From Clostridiaceae bacterium (GTDB taxonomy: Bacteria > Bacillota > Clostridia > Oscillospirales > QAMX01), in the NCBI GenBank assembly GCA_018384365.1, contig JAHAYX010000005.1:1-36175 (forward strand): a stretch of 36,175 nucleotides of DNA, read 5' to 3'. Position numbers and translations under genes: made by a program. Position 1 is the first letter of the stretch; each line of letters begins with the position of its first letter. Below, piece after piece: positions 15,708-23,560 of this stretch. Under the pieces are notes generated by a model. That model saw nothing but the letters and a program-made list of their open reading frames with translations, was not told where the DNA came from and did no database searches.

Positions 15708-16512
15708 GGCCGTCCGTTTTGTCCCGGCCGGTTTTCTGATGGCTGCCGCTATATCCATAGCCGTGGTATTTCCCGGAATAGCCGTATTTCTTTCCATAGT
15801 GCTTTCTGGACTTTTCCTGAATGTTTGAACGGTTCATCACAAAGCCCAGCAGCTTCGCATTGGAAAACTCGATTTGCCGGACCGTCTCATCCAAAGCCCG
15901 GCGGTTCGTATAATCCTGACAGACGACAACAATCATGCCGCTGACAAGCGGCGCCACCACCAGCGGGTCCGAAACCGCTGTGACGGGCGGAAGATCCAGC
16001 AGGATAAAGTCAAATTCCTCGCTTAATACTTCCAGCGTCTTTTTCATCCGTTCGGAAGCAAGCAGTTCGGACGGATTCGGCGGAATACTGCCGGCTGTAA
16101 TGACCTTCAATTCCGGGTGCAGGCCGGATTCCTGCATCACGTCGCCGCCATAACTGATGCCGGCCAGAAGATCGGAGAGTCCTTCGGCATTTTGCAGGCC
16201 CAGACGTTTGGAAATCGTCGGCAGACGCATATCCGCTTCAATAATCAAGACTTTTTTGTCTGTTTCGGCCAGGGTATACCCCAAATTGAGGGTGGTCGTG
16301 CTTTTTCCTTCCCCGCGCACAGAACTGGTTACGCCGATCACACGGCATTTCTGCTCATCCGGCAGGGCAAACACCAGATTGGTGCGCAGCAGCTTATATG
16401 CCTCGGAGGCAGCGAACCCTAATTTGCTGCCCAGCAGCATTTTGTCGTCGGCCGCGGAATAAATCGACAGCCGCCGTTTGCTTTTATGGCGGGCTTTGGC
16501 TGTGGCGCTCAT
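15700..16512 (-). CDS. Bacterial tyrosine kinase (CpsD/YwqD-type BY-kinase)
   Basis: Cytoplasmic autophosphorylating kinase that drives capsule/exopolysaccharide chain-length control with the Wzz-like membrane protein encoded upstream. Residues: an EAYKLLRTNL oligomerisation motif (37-46), Walker A SSVRGEGKST (63-72), Walker A' IEADMR (91-96), Walker B FILLDLPP (169-176), and a C-terminal tyrosine cluster at 239, 243, 245, 249, 252 and 254. The length of 270 residues is slightly above the usual 230-250. ATG 16512 overlaps the Wzz-like stop by four bases, and the end overlaps the phosphatase start by eight bases. The adaptor-kinase-phosphatase order is the standard Gram-positive module. Confidence 0.95.
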   Translation of the reverse strand: MSATAKARHKSKRRLSIYSAADDKMLLGSKLGFAASEAYKLLRTNLVFALPDEQKCRVIGVTSSVRGEGKSTTTLNLGYTLAETDKKVLIIEADMRLPTISKRLGLQNAEGLSDLLAGISYGGDVMQESGLHPELKVITAGSIPPNPSELLASERMKKTLEVLSEEFDFILLDLPPVTAVSDPLVVAPLVSGMIVVVCQDYTNRRALDETVRQIEFSNAKLLGFVMNRSNIQEKSRKHYGKKYGYSGKYHGYGYSGSHQKTGRDKTDGRD

Positions 16513-17264
16513 TCGGAAACCTCCTTTGTCCGGGAAGCATAGCTGTCATAATAGGCGGCGCCGGATGACGCCGCACTGCGCAAATCGGGAATGGCAGCCA
16601 GCACCGGCAGGTCATAATTCTGCCGCAGATAATCCTCCCCGCGGATTTGTTCATCCAAAAGCTCGCGCAGGATCAGGATGCCGCAGCTGAGCAGTGCGCC
16701 CAACAGCAAGCCGATGCCCGTATACCTCGTAATGCTGGGCGAAGATTTCTGGGAAGGAACGACCGCATAATCCACAATACGCACGGAGCTGCCTTCCACA
16801 ATATCCGAAATCTTTTCCGGAAGAATTTCCGCGATGGTATTGGCAATTTTCTCGGCTTCGCGGGGATTCGGGCCGGTTACCACAATTTCAAAAATCTCCG
16901 TGGAGTTCACGGGGGACGCGCTGATCATATTGGCAAGTTCCTGATAGCTGTAATCCAGGTCGGCCTGCTCTATGACATCGTTCAGCGTGGCTCTGGTCTT
17001 TAAAATGACAATATAGGTATTCACCAGCTTCTGTGCCGCAGAAAGATCGGAAAGATTGACCGTCGTGCTGCCCACGGAAATAGAGCTGTTATTGACATAC
17101 ATCATTGCCTTGGCCTGGTAAAGCGGGGTGATGCAATACCGGGCATAGGAGAATCCCAGCGCGCCGCAGAAAAGCATTGCCAAAATAATAATCCACGCCC
17201 GCCGCCACAGAACCTTTGCCAATTGCAGAAGGTCGATCTCCGCTTCCGTCTGTTTCCTGTTCAT
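16509..17264 (-). CDS. Wzz/CpsC-type chain-length determinant, BY-kinase activator
   Basis: Membrane protein (251 residues) of the polysaccharide co-polymerase family. Its cytoplasmic C-terminus activates the kinase encoded next to it, and it controls polymer length. Transmembrane helices lie at about 23-43 and 183-203. The Wzz domain shows ITPLYQAKAMMYV after TM1, and PSQKSSPSITRYTGIGLLLG before and into TM2. A short cytoplasmic tail (DEQIRGEDYLRQNYDLPVLA) follows. ATG 17264 is chosen over 17291 because GGAGGA lies about nine bases upstream of it. It is the first gene of a six-gene operon (to 12345) behind a strong promoter. Confidence 0.92.
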   Translation of the reverse strand: MNRKQTEAEIDLLQLAKVLWRRAWIIILAMLFCGALGFSYARYCITPLYQAKAMMYVNNSSISVGSTTVNLSDLSAAQKLVNTYIVILKTRATLNDVIEQADLDYSYQELANMISASPVNSTEIFEIVVTGPNPREAEKIANTIAEILPEKISDIVEGSSVRIVDYAVVPSQKSSPSITRYTGIGLLLGALLSCGILILRELLDEQIRGEDYLRQNYDLPVLAAIPDLRSAASSGAAYYDSYASRTKEVSE

Positions 17265-17441
17265 GGAATGGCGTCCTCCGTTATCGTTCATAGTAATAGG
17301 ATTGGTAAACCGACTGTCCGGGTATCAAAAATACGCCGAAATCAACCATCAAAGGGTATAGTTACTCAAAAGAACAAAAAATGCGCAATTACCAATTCTT
17401 CCGTAACCGAACGTGTAAAAATGCACATTTCATTTTCAAAC

Positions 17442-17469
17442 ATTATACCATAATTTCCGCAGAAATCAA
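17442..17469 (-). promoter_or_regulatory. Strong promoter of the capsule/sortase operon
   Basis: On the minus strand TTGATT (17464-17469), a 16-base spacer ending TATGG and a perfect TATAAT (17442-17447), giving an extended -10 (TG one base before). Start near 17435, leaving a leader of about 170 bases before the Wzz-like ATG at 17264. Confidence 0.75.
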
Positions 17470-17549
17470 GCAGTTCCAGATTTTACCCCACCCGCCCGAA
17501 TTTCGGATTAGTTGGTATTTTGGCCATTTTTGAGAGTTTTTGCTCTGTT

Positions 17550-17801
17550 TTAAGTGGATTTTATTCCGTTTTTCTCTTGTTTGATTTCTGCATCTGATGT
17601 GTTATTCAAAAACACAAATGATTCTTGACGCAAAAGATCAGGCGCCGATGCAAAAAAAGCAGAGAGTTTTCCGCCGTACGTCTCCGGAAGCCGGTTTTCC
17701 TCTCCGGCAGCCTTTCGGAGAGAGGGGATTCTTTGCAACTTTAAATAGTTAAAATCGAGGGTTTTCTTTTGCTTTTCCGGTTTCATCGCCAATTTTTTCA
17801 T
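17550..17801 (-). CDS. Doubtful 83-residue basic protein, possibly leaderless
   Basis: An ATG at 17801 opens an 83-codon frame starting MKKLAMKPEKQKKTLDF, rich in Lys and Glu, with no signal peptide or known motif. There is no ribosome binding site. The -10 box (17809-17814) would start transcription one base before this ATG, so it could be translated leaderless or not be a gene at all. A stem of 7-8 bp (CTCTCCG with CGGAGAG) lies inside it. Confidence 0.22.
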   Translation of the reverse strand: MKKLAMKPEKQKKTLDFNYLKLQRIPSLRKAAGEENRLPETYGGKLSAFFASAPDLLRQESFVFLNNTSDAEIKQEKNGIKST

Positions 17802-17808
17802 AAATCTA

Positions 17809-17837
17809 AGTATAGCAGGTATTCCGCAGAATGTCTA
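17809..17837 (-). promoter_or_regulatory. Second sigma-A promoter upstream of the capsule operon
   Basis: On the minus strand TAGACA (17832-17837), a 17-base spacer and TATACT (17809-17814), just past the reductase terminator. A transcript from here would carry a leader of about 540 bases into the capsule operon. Confidence 0.65.
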
Positions 17838-17849
17838 TCCTTTGATGTG

Positions 17850-17884
17850 AAAAAAAGCCCGAAGAAGACGGATCCTCTTCGGGC
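17850..17884 (-). terminator. Terminator of the reductase/glycosidase/hydrolase operon
   Basis: A perfect 9-bp stem GCCCGAAGA (17857-17865) with TCTTCGGGC (17876-17884), followed on the minus strand by seven T (17850-17856). It lies 35 bases past the aldo/keto reductase stop. Confidence 0.9.
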
Positions 17885-17918
17885 ATATTGCCATTGCTTT
17901 GTTTTCTTTTGTGAAGTT

Positions 17919-18905
17919 TTACCTGCTGCGGTCCGCGCCGTCAAAATCAAGGTTTGCAGCGATCGCAGCATTGATCGCCTGAATCTGCGCATCCGTGAGT
18001 TCCCACTCAAATGCGCCGCAGTTTTCCACTGCCTCGGCGGCGGTTCTGACGCCGCAAAGCGCCGTGGAAACATGGGGCTGCTGGGTCTGCCAGTTCACGG
18101 CAACCTGTGAAACCGGCTTTCCGACTTCGGCTGCGATCTGATCGAGCACATCAACTACCTTCATAACCTTGCCGAAGCTGGGTTCTCTGAAGAACGGATA
18201 GAAGAAGTTTCTGGGATCGCGTCTTTCAAAATCCGGAGCTGTGCGGAAAGCGCCTGTCAGGATGCCGCCGCCCAGTGAACCATAGGTGCAGGTATCGATT
18301 CCGCGCTGTACCGCCCATTTCATCAAATCCTCGGAGCTGCGGACCACCATGGAGAACGGCGGCTGCAAAACATCAACCTTGACGACCTTTTCGCACTCCA
18401 GAACCTGCTGTTTATTGAAGTTGGAAAGGCCGACAAAGCGGATTTTACCCTGCTGCTTCAGGGTTTTCATGGCTTCCATGGTCTCGGAAAACGGCGTGTC
18501 CACATCCGGCCAATGGACAAAGTAAAAGTCGATGTAATCGGTTCCCAAACGTCTCAGGGACTGCTCGCATTCGTACAGAACGTCCTCATAGCGGCCGTCG
18601 CGGCAATAACCGCGGCCCGTTCTGGCGGACTTGAGCGTCAGGGCAGAAGCGCAGCACTTGGTTGCAAGGAAGATTTTGGACCTGTCGTAGCCCTTGATCG
18701 CCTTGCCGACCACCGTTTCCGAATGGCCCACGCCATAGTCCGGCGCCGTATCCAGCATATTCACGCCGTTGTCGAACATGGCATGGATAGCCTCGATGGA
18801 GTCTTTTTCCGTGACGGTACCGTAGCCGCAATCGCCGATCGGCCAGGTGCCCACCGCCATGGCAGAAACGTCCACGTTTGCGTTTCTAAAGTGCTTATAA
18901 CGCAT
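17919..18905 (-). CDS. Aldo/keto reductase family oxidoreductase
   Basis: NAD(P)H-dependent (alpha/beta)8-barrel enzyme of 328 residues, cytoplasmic. The catalytic tetrad is visible as Asp52 (LDTAPDYG), Tyr57, Lys83 (LATKC) and His131 (FVHWPD). FVGLSNF and the C-terminal region SQVAVNWQ match the family. The subgroup resembles sugar or galactose-dehydrogenase-like aldo/keto reductases, but the substrate is not readable. ATG 18905 has AAGGAG seven bases upstream. It is the last of three genes, after the GH-A hydrolase and the serine hydrolase, so a role in sugar or glycoside metabolism is inferred. Confidence 0.9.
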   Translation of the reverse strand: MRYKHFRNANVDVSAMAVGTWPIGDCGYGTVTEKDSIEAIHAMFDNGVNMLDTAPDYGVGHSETVVGKAIKGYDRSKIFLATKCCASALTLKSARTGRGYCRDGRYEDVLYECEQSLRRLGTDYIDFYFVHWPDVDTPFSETMEAMKTLKQQGKIRFVGLSNFNKQQVLECEKVVKVDVLQPPFSMVVRSSEDLMKWAVQRGIDTCTYGSLGGGILTGAFRTAPDFERRDPRNFFYPFFREPSFGKVMKVVDVLDQIAAEVGKPVSQVAVNWQTQQPHVSTALCGVRTAAEAVENCGAFEWELTDAQIQAINAAIAANLDFDGADRSR

Positions 18906-18990
18906 AAATTCTCTCCTTTTTTCGTTTTTTATGTATCCGGGTTCCTCTTTTCAAATGCACAGGGGCAGGATACCCGCTCTGCGCCATTCG

Positions 18991-20190
18991 TTACAGAACC
19001 TGGCAATACTCCTTCAGCGTCTTTCCAAGCTCATAGGCAAATTTGCGCACTTCTTCCAGATCCCGCTCCTCCGGCGGCATGGCGCGCCAATCCGCAATCT
19101 TTGCCGACGGCGGATCGATCATGGGAACCATTTCGTTGCACTCCATCAGGTTTGCGGCATACTCCGCTGCCTCCAGGATTTCGTCCGTGGTGCGCGGCGT
19201 ATTGCGGAACAGGCCCGTATCGTCCGTGAGCGATTCCTCCAGGAATTTCAATGCGCGATAGACATAGCCCTCGCGGTTCGGTTTTGCCTTGATGCGCGAC
19301 GGCGTGCGGTTGCGGAAGAAACCATAAAGCGCGGCAACAGCATCCGGATTGCGCACGGTGCCATCCGGATAAATCAGGCCGTGTACCTCTCCCCAATAGC
19401 CCTCGGAGACCAGATTGAACACATAGAATCCGGTTTTGCGCTGCATGGCAATCTCGATAGCGACGTCATACGGGTTTGCGCGGCAGAGACAGCAGGTCTC
19501 GCTGTTGATGACGGGCTTGCCATACTTTTGACCAGCCTCCAGCGCCATGTCATAGGCATGGTTGATGCGGGCGCGGGTCTCTGTATAGTCATGGAAGCAG
19601 ATGACGTCCACCCATTCATTGCTGGGTTCCAGATCATCCGGCGTGGTGTGGCCGATCGTCAGGCAGCCATCCGGATCCAGCTCGTGGATCAGGTCGCAGT
19701 AGTGCTTCAGGAAGCGGTTGATCTTCTCCCAGCGCTCCGGCTGCTCCTCCGGTGATGCATCTTTATACCAAAGATTGCAGGACGGCTCATTCATAACGTC
19801 CCACATCAAAAGGCCCGGTTCATCCTTCAGTGCCAGAACCATATCCCGCACATATTTGTCGCCGACCTCCTCCCACCATTCCGGCTCGAGGATGTACAGC
19901 GTACGGTCCAGGCTGTTGCCATTAAACAGAATCTGCATGGTGCTGACACCGTAACGCCAGCAGGTACGCATGGACTCGCGGTAGAAATCAATGCAGCCCG
20001 CAGGATCCGCCAGGTAAATCGGGAAATCGCAGAACTGGCGGCTGGAGTTCAGGTTCAGCTTCTGGCAATAGGAAAGCTGCCACTCCAGAGAGATGGGTTC
20101 TCTTTTGTCGTTATGAAAACGATTGGCAAACGGCGGGAAATTGCTCAGGTGGATTCCTCGGATGTGACTGTAATCTGCAAGCGGTTTCAT
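18991..20190 (-). CDS. GH-A clan (GH5-like) glycoside hydrolase
   Basis: A 399-residue TIM-barrel hydrolase without a signal peptide, hence intracellular. The likely acid/base Glu135 lies in DVMNEPS after LLMW, and the likely nucleophile is Glu231 in VINSETCC, the spacing and strand positions of clan GH-A. ICFHDYTE near 197-204 holds the usual His and Tyr near the active site. The C-terminal 90 residues look like an additional helical region. The exact family (GH5, GH2-like or an unclassified cellulase-like group) cannot be fixed by eye. ATG 20190 has AAGGAGG seven to eight bases upstream. It is the middle gene of the operon, 29 bases after the serine hydrolase. Confidence 0.82.
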   Translation of the reverse strand: MKPLADYSHIRGIHLSNFPPFANRFHNDKREPISLEWQLSYCQKLNLNSSRQFCDFPIYLADPAGCIDFYRESMRTCWRYGVSTMQILFNGNSLDRTLYILEPEWWEEVGDKYVRDMVLALKDEPGLLMWDVMNEPSCNLWYKDASPEEQPERWEKINRFLKHYCDLIHELDPDGCLTIGHTTPDDLEPSNEWVDVICFHDYTETRARINHAYDMALEAGQKYGKPVINSETCCLCRANPYDVAIEIAMQRKTGFYVFNLVSEGYWGEVHGLIYPDGTVRNPDAVAALYGFFRNRTPSRIKAKPNREGYVYRALKFLEESLTDDTGLFRNTPRTTDEILEAAEYAANLMECNEMVPMIDPPSAKIADWRAMPPEERDLEEVRKFAYELGKTLKEYCQVL

Positions 20191-20219
20191 GGTGTTCCTC
20201 CTTCAAAAATTCCGGATGC

Positions 20220-21368
20220 TCAGCGCAGCATGCCGTATGCCACAGCACGTACGCGCAGGTGATGATATTCCTCCATATTCGGCATCATCTGATGCATATA
20301 GGTCGTTGTAAAGTTTTCCTCCGGGTCGATCAGCGTATAGGTGCCCATTGCGCCCGTCCAGCCAAACTCGCCGGGCGTGCCGTTGGAATTGCCCAGTGCG
20401 CGGCCCATCATGGTACGCACGCCGAGTCCATAGCCATAACCTGCGTTATAGAAATTGCGCAGTTCGCGGAGCTGATCCGGATTGAACTGGTTATCGCGCA
20501 TCAGGTCGATGGTTTTACGGCCGATCAGCTGCTCGCCGTTCGGCATGATGCCGCCGTTTGCCAGCGCGACAACAAACTTGGAATAATCGCTGACCGTTGA
20601 GAACAAACCGGCGCCGCCCGCCTCATAGGTGGCATCCGGCTGGATATTTTCGTCCATCATAGCCGGGATCTGAACCAGCGAGCCATCCGCTTCGCGGCGG
20701 CACGGCGTGACCAGATGATCCGCAATGTCGTCAAAGAGTCGATAGCCGGTGCGCGTCATGCCCAGCGGCTCAAAAATGTTCTTTTTCAGGTACTCGCTGA
20801 CCTTCATGCCGGAGCAGACCTCAATCAAGCCCGCCACCATCTCGTGGCCGAAACCATAGAGGAAATGCGTACCGGGTTCAAAGGCAATCGGCACCTCGCT
20901 CATCGCGGCGATATCCTCGCGCAGCGTGTAATACTTGCCTTTTTCCTCGCGCAGGCGGCGGCGCACTTCGGCGGCCTTCTGGTGCGTGGCGTCGTTTCCG
21001 CCATAGCCGATGCCCATCGCCATGGAGAACGCGTGCTTGACCTGAATCGGATGCTCGACCGGGACTATGTCATAGTTGCCGTTCGGATGATAAACAACCT
21101 TCTGGGTATTGCGCCACTCGGGGAAGTATTCATAGATCGGATCGTTCAGCAGGAATTTACCCTCTTCAAAGAGTTTCATTGCTGCCGTGCAGATAATCAC
21201 CTTCGTCATGGAAAAGAGACGGTAAACCGTATCCGCGTCCGTCGGCTTGCCGGTATTGATGTTTTCCACGCCGAAATAGTTCTCGTAAATCCGCTCACCA
21301 TCCTTTGTGACGATGCAGCCGCAGCCCGCGGGCCCCTTCTTCACAAAATTGGAAAGCAGTTCGTCCAT
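20220..21368 (-). CDS. Beta-lactamase-fold serine hydrolase (class C/EstB-like)
   Basis: A 382-residue serine hydrolase of the penicillin-binding-protein/class C beta-lactamase fold. The nucleophile motif SMTK is at residues 53-56 and a YGFG motif with Tyr171 takes the place of YxN. GWTGAMGTYTLIDP near the C-terminus matches the third conserved region. No signal peptide, so it is more likely an intracellular esterase or glycan deacylase than a resistance enzyme. ATG 21368 is preceded by AAGGAG at seven bases, better than the in-frame ATGs at 21386 and 21410. It is the first gene of the operon with the glycosidase and the aldo/keto reductase, suggesting deacylation of a glycoside substrate (inference). 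Confidence 0.87.
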   Translation of the reverse strand: MDELLSNFVKKGPAGCGCIVTKDGERIYENYFGVENINTGKPTDADTVYRLFSMTKVIICTAAMKLFEEGKFLLNDPIYEYFPEWRNTQKVVYHPNGNYDIVPVEHPIQVKHAFSMAMGIGYGGNDATHQKAAEVRRRLREEKGKYYTLREDIAAMSEVPIAFEPGTHFLYGFGHEMVAGLIEVCSGMKVSEYLKKNIFEPLGMTRTGYRLFDDIADHLVTPCRREADGSLVQIPAMMDENIQPDATYEAGGAGLFSTVSDYSKFVVALANGGIMPNGEQLIGRKTIDLMRDNQFNPDQLRELRNFYNAGYGYGLGVRTMMGRALGNSNGTPGEFGWTGAMGTYTLIDPEENFTTTYMHQMMPNMEEYHHLRVRAVAYGMLR

Positions 21369-21421
21369 TGCTTTTCTCCTTGCCATATGTTGCCACCCCT
21401 TCTGTATCAATTTTTAATTTT

Positions 21422-21450
21422 ATTATATAGAGTGTACAGGTTTGCGTCAA
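21422..21450 (-). promoter_or_regulatory. Promoter of the hydrolase/glycosidase/reductase operon
   Basis: On the minus strand TTGACG (21445-21450), a 17-base spacer and a perfect TATAAT (21422-21427); start near 21415, leader of about 47 bases. Confidence 0.8.
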
Positions 21451-21522
21451 TACAAGGATAAATTTTTGACTTTTTATTCAATCATCCTTCCGCCGCAGCC
21501 GCCTTTTTTCAAAACGCTCTGC

Positions 21523-21560
21523 AAAAAAAGCGCCGGATGGGCATCTGCCTCATCCGGCGC
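21523..21560 (-). terminator. Terminator of pepF
   Basis: A perfect 10-bp stem (21530-21539 with 21551-21560, GCGCCGGATG type), followed on the minus strand by seven T, nine bases past the pepF stop. Confidence 0.9.
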
Positions 21561-21569
21561 TCGGGCTGC

Positions 21570-23354
21570 TTATTTTCCCAGCACTTTCTCCATTTCGTCC
21601 AGCGTTTCGCTGAACACTTTGAGTGCGCTTTCCACGGTATCGGGCTTTGTCAGATCCACGCCCGCGATCTTAAGCTCCTCCAGCGGATAATCGCTGCCGC
21701 CCGTTGTCAGGAAACGGAGATAACGGCTGGCGTCGCCCGTTGTCAGAATGTCATTGGCAATCGCGACCGCGCTGCAGAAGCCGGTTGCATACTGATAGAC
21801 ATAGAACGCATTATAGAAATGCGGAATGCGTGCCCATTCGATGTCCATTGTCTCGTCATTCACGGCTCCCGCATAGTACAGATCATTGAGCGCGTGGTAT
21901 TCGGCCGACAGGCTCTGCGCCGTCAGCGGCGTGCCGGACTCATACATTTCATGTGCGCGGCGTTCGAACTCCGCAAACAGCGTCTGGCGGAACACGGTCG
22001 TACGGAAGCCCTCCAGGAAATGATTCAGAATGTAGGCGCGGCGGCGGGAATCCGTTTCGACGGAGAGCAGATATTTGGTCAAAAGCACTTCGTTGACCGT
22101 CGAGGCAACTTCTGCGACCAGAATATGATAATCATGGTTGACATAATCCTGAGTTTCGCTCGATTTGTAGGAATGCAAGGCGTGGCCCAGCTCATGCGCC
22201 AGCGTAAATGCGTCATCGAGGGTGTCCGTATAATTCAGAAGGACATACGGATGCACGCCATAAACGCCGCAGGAGAAAGCGCCGGTCGTTTTGCCGTGGT
22301 TTTCATAGACATCGATCCATTTTCCCTGGAAAGCCTTGTCCAGCAGGGCGGTATATTCCTCGCCAAGCGGCGCCAGCGCCTTCTTCACAAGATCCTGCGC
22401 GTCCTCATACGGCATTTTGAAGTCGATATCATCCACCATCGGGGCATACAGGTCATACAGATGCAGTTCCTCAAGACCCAGCACGCGGCGGCGCAGGTCC
22501 AGATAACGGCGCATAGTCGGCAGGCCATCGTGGATTGCCTCGACCAGGGAATCATAGACGGAAACGGGAACATTGCTTGCAAACAGGGCGCGGGACAACG
22601 CGCTGTCGAAATTGCGCACCTTTGCATAGTAACAGTCAAATTTCACGGAACCTGCATACATGGCAGCCAGCGTGTTCTGGTATTTCCGGAACTCGCCAAA
22701 ATAGGTTTCAAAGGCCTCGCGGCGTACGCGTCGATCTTTGCTTTCGCGGAAAACGCCGAAATTGCCGTGCGTCAGCGCCACTTTTTCATCGTTTTCGCCC
22801 GTGATCTCCGGGAACGTGATATCAACCGCTTCCAGCATATCGAAGCTGTTCGAGGGGCTTTCGGCGGCATCGCCCAGCATAGCCAGCATACGCTCACGCT
22901 CTGCGTCCAGCGTGTGCGATCTGGCGCGCGTCACGTTGCGGATGTACTGGCGGTAGGTCGCCAGCCGTTCGTCCTGCAGATAAGCTGCGAGCGTTTCCTC
23001 CGGAATGGCCAGAATCTCCGGTTCCGCAAAGGAAACTGCCGTGCTGCCCTTGACCAACAGGTTGATGGCACGGGCCTCCAGTTCCTGCGCTTCCGAGTCG
23101 CCCTGATCGCCGGATTTGTTCAGCGAAGCGTACAGATAAACCGGCATCATAGCCCGGGAAGCCGCAAAGATCGTATCCAGCGCGTGCAACAGACTGTCGG
23201 CCGATGCGCCCAGCGTGCCGGCAAGCGGCGGGATCTGATTTGTCAGGGCTTCCGCCTCCTGATAGGCCTTTTCCCAGGCATCCCGCGTCGGGTATATATG
23301 CGAGAGATCCCACATATATCGGGGATCCATTTCTTTTCTGTTTTTCAGTGCCAT
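21570..23354 (-). CDS. pepF: Oligoendopeptidase F
   Basis: Cytoplasmic zinc metallopeptidase of family M3 that cleaves short peptides (about 7-17 residues). It is 594 residues long, as usual. The zinc motif HELGH is at 387-391 (full AHELGHALHS), with the third ligand Glu in VAEVASTVNE further on. An N-terminal oligopeptidase F domain occupies about 110-185. Start ATG 23354 has a textbook AGGAGG seven bases upstream; the frame continues to 23540 but that part overlaps the divergent promoter region. Monocistronic, with its own promoter and terminator. Confidence 0.96.
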   Translation of the reverse strand: MALKNRKEMDPRYMWDLSHIYPTRDAWEKAYQEAEALTNQIPPLAGTLGASADSLLHALDTIFAASRAMMPVYLYASLNKSGDQGDSEAQELEARAINLLVKGSTAVSFAEPEILAIPEETLAAYLQDERLATYRQYIRNVTRARSHTLDAERERMLAMLGDAAESPSNSFDMLEAVDITFPEITGENDEKVALTHGNFGVFRESKDRRVRREAFETYFGEFRKYQNTLAAMYAGSVKFDCYYAKVRNFDSALSRALFASNVPVSVYDSLVEAIHDGLPTMRRYLDLRRRVLGLEELHLYDLYAPMVDDIDFKMPYEDAQDLVKKALAPLGEEYTALLDKAFQGKWIDVYENHGKTTGAFSCGVYGVHPYVLLNYTDTLDDAFTLAHELGHALHSYKSSETQDYVNHDYHILVAEVASTVNEVLLTKYLLSVETDSRRRAYILNHFLEGFRTTVFRQTLFAEFERRAHEMYESGTPLTAQSLSAEYHALNDLYYAGAVNDETMDIEWARIPHFYNAFYVYQYATGFCSAVAIANDILTTGDASRYLRFLTTGGSDYPLEELKIAGVDLTKPDTVESALKVFSETLDEMEKVLGK

Positions 23355-23394
23355 ACTGTAACCTCCTGTGTTGTATTGTGTGCTCGACGGGTTT

Positions 23395-23423
23395 ATTATA
23401 CCACACTCTTCACACAGAATATA
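23395..23423 (-). promoter_or_regulatory. Extended -10 promoter of pepF
   Basis: On the minus strand a perfect TATAAT (23395-23400) preceded by TGTGG, an extended -10. The -35 position 17 bases up (23418-23423, TATATT) is poor. The leader is about 34 bases. Confidence 0.6.
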
Positions 23424-23526
23424 GCCCGGATGCAAAACTTCCCGGTTTTGCACAGCCGTTTCCTGTTTTTCGCTGCACAGCAAGACCTTCCTACGGAAAA
23501 CTGTGGCATAATTCTGCCCGCTGTGA

Positions 23527-23532
23527 TACAAT
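23527..23532 (+). promoter_or_regulatory. -10 box of the flavoprotein operon
   Basis: TACAAT preceded by TGTGA (extended -10), 28 bases before the ATG at 23561. No clear -35 box is present. Confidence 0.45.
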
Positions 23533-23560
23533 AAACCCATCTGAAAACAAAGGAGCTCTT

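Larger units (their letters stand above)
17265..17918. other. Long AT-rich spacer before the capsule operon
   Basis: About 650 bases containing, in minus-strand order: the aldo/keto reductase terminator (17850-17884), a good promoter (17809-17837), a doubtful 83-codon frame (17550-17801), the operon promoter (17442-17469) and a leader of about 170 bases. The region is clearly AT-richer than the genes. No repeat or RNA family was recognised. Confidence 0.5.

Noticed and set aside
21537..23534. 665-codon open frame on the plus strand opposite pepF
   Set aside because: It lies wholly antisense to a complete pepF with its own promoter, ribosome binding site and terminator; its His/Arg/Ile-rich text is typical of a shadow frame.
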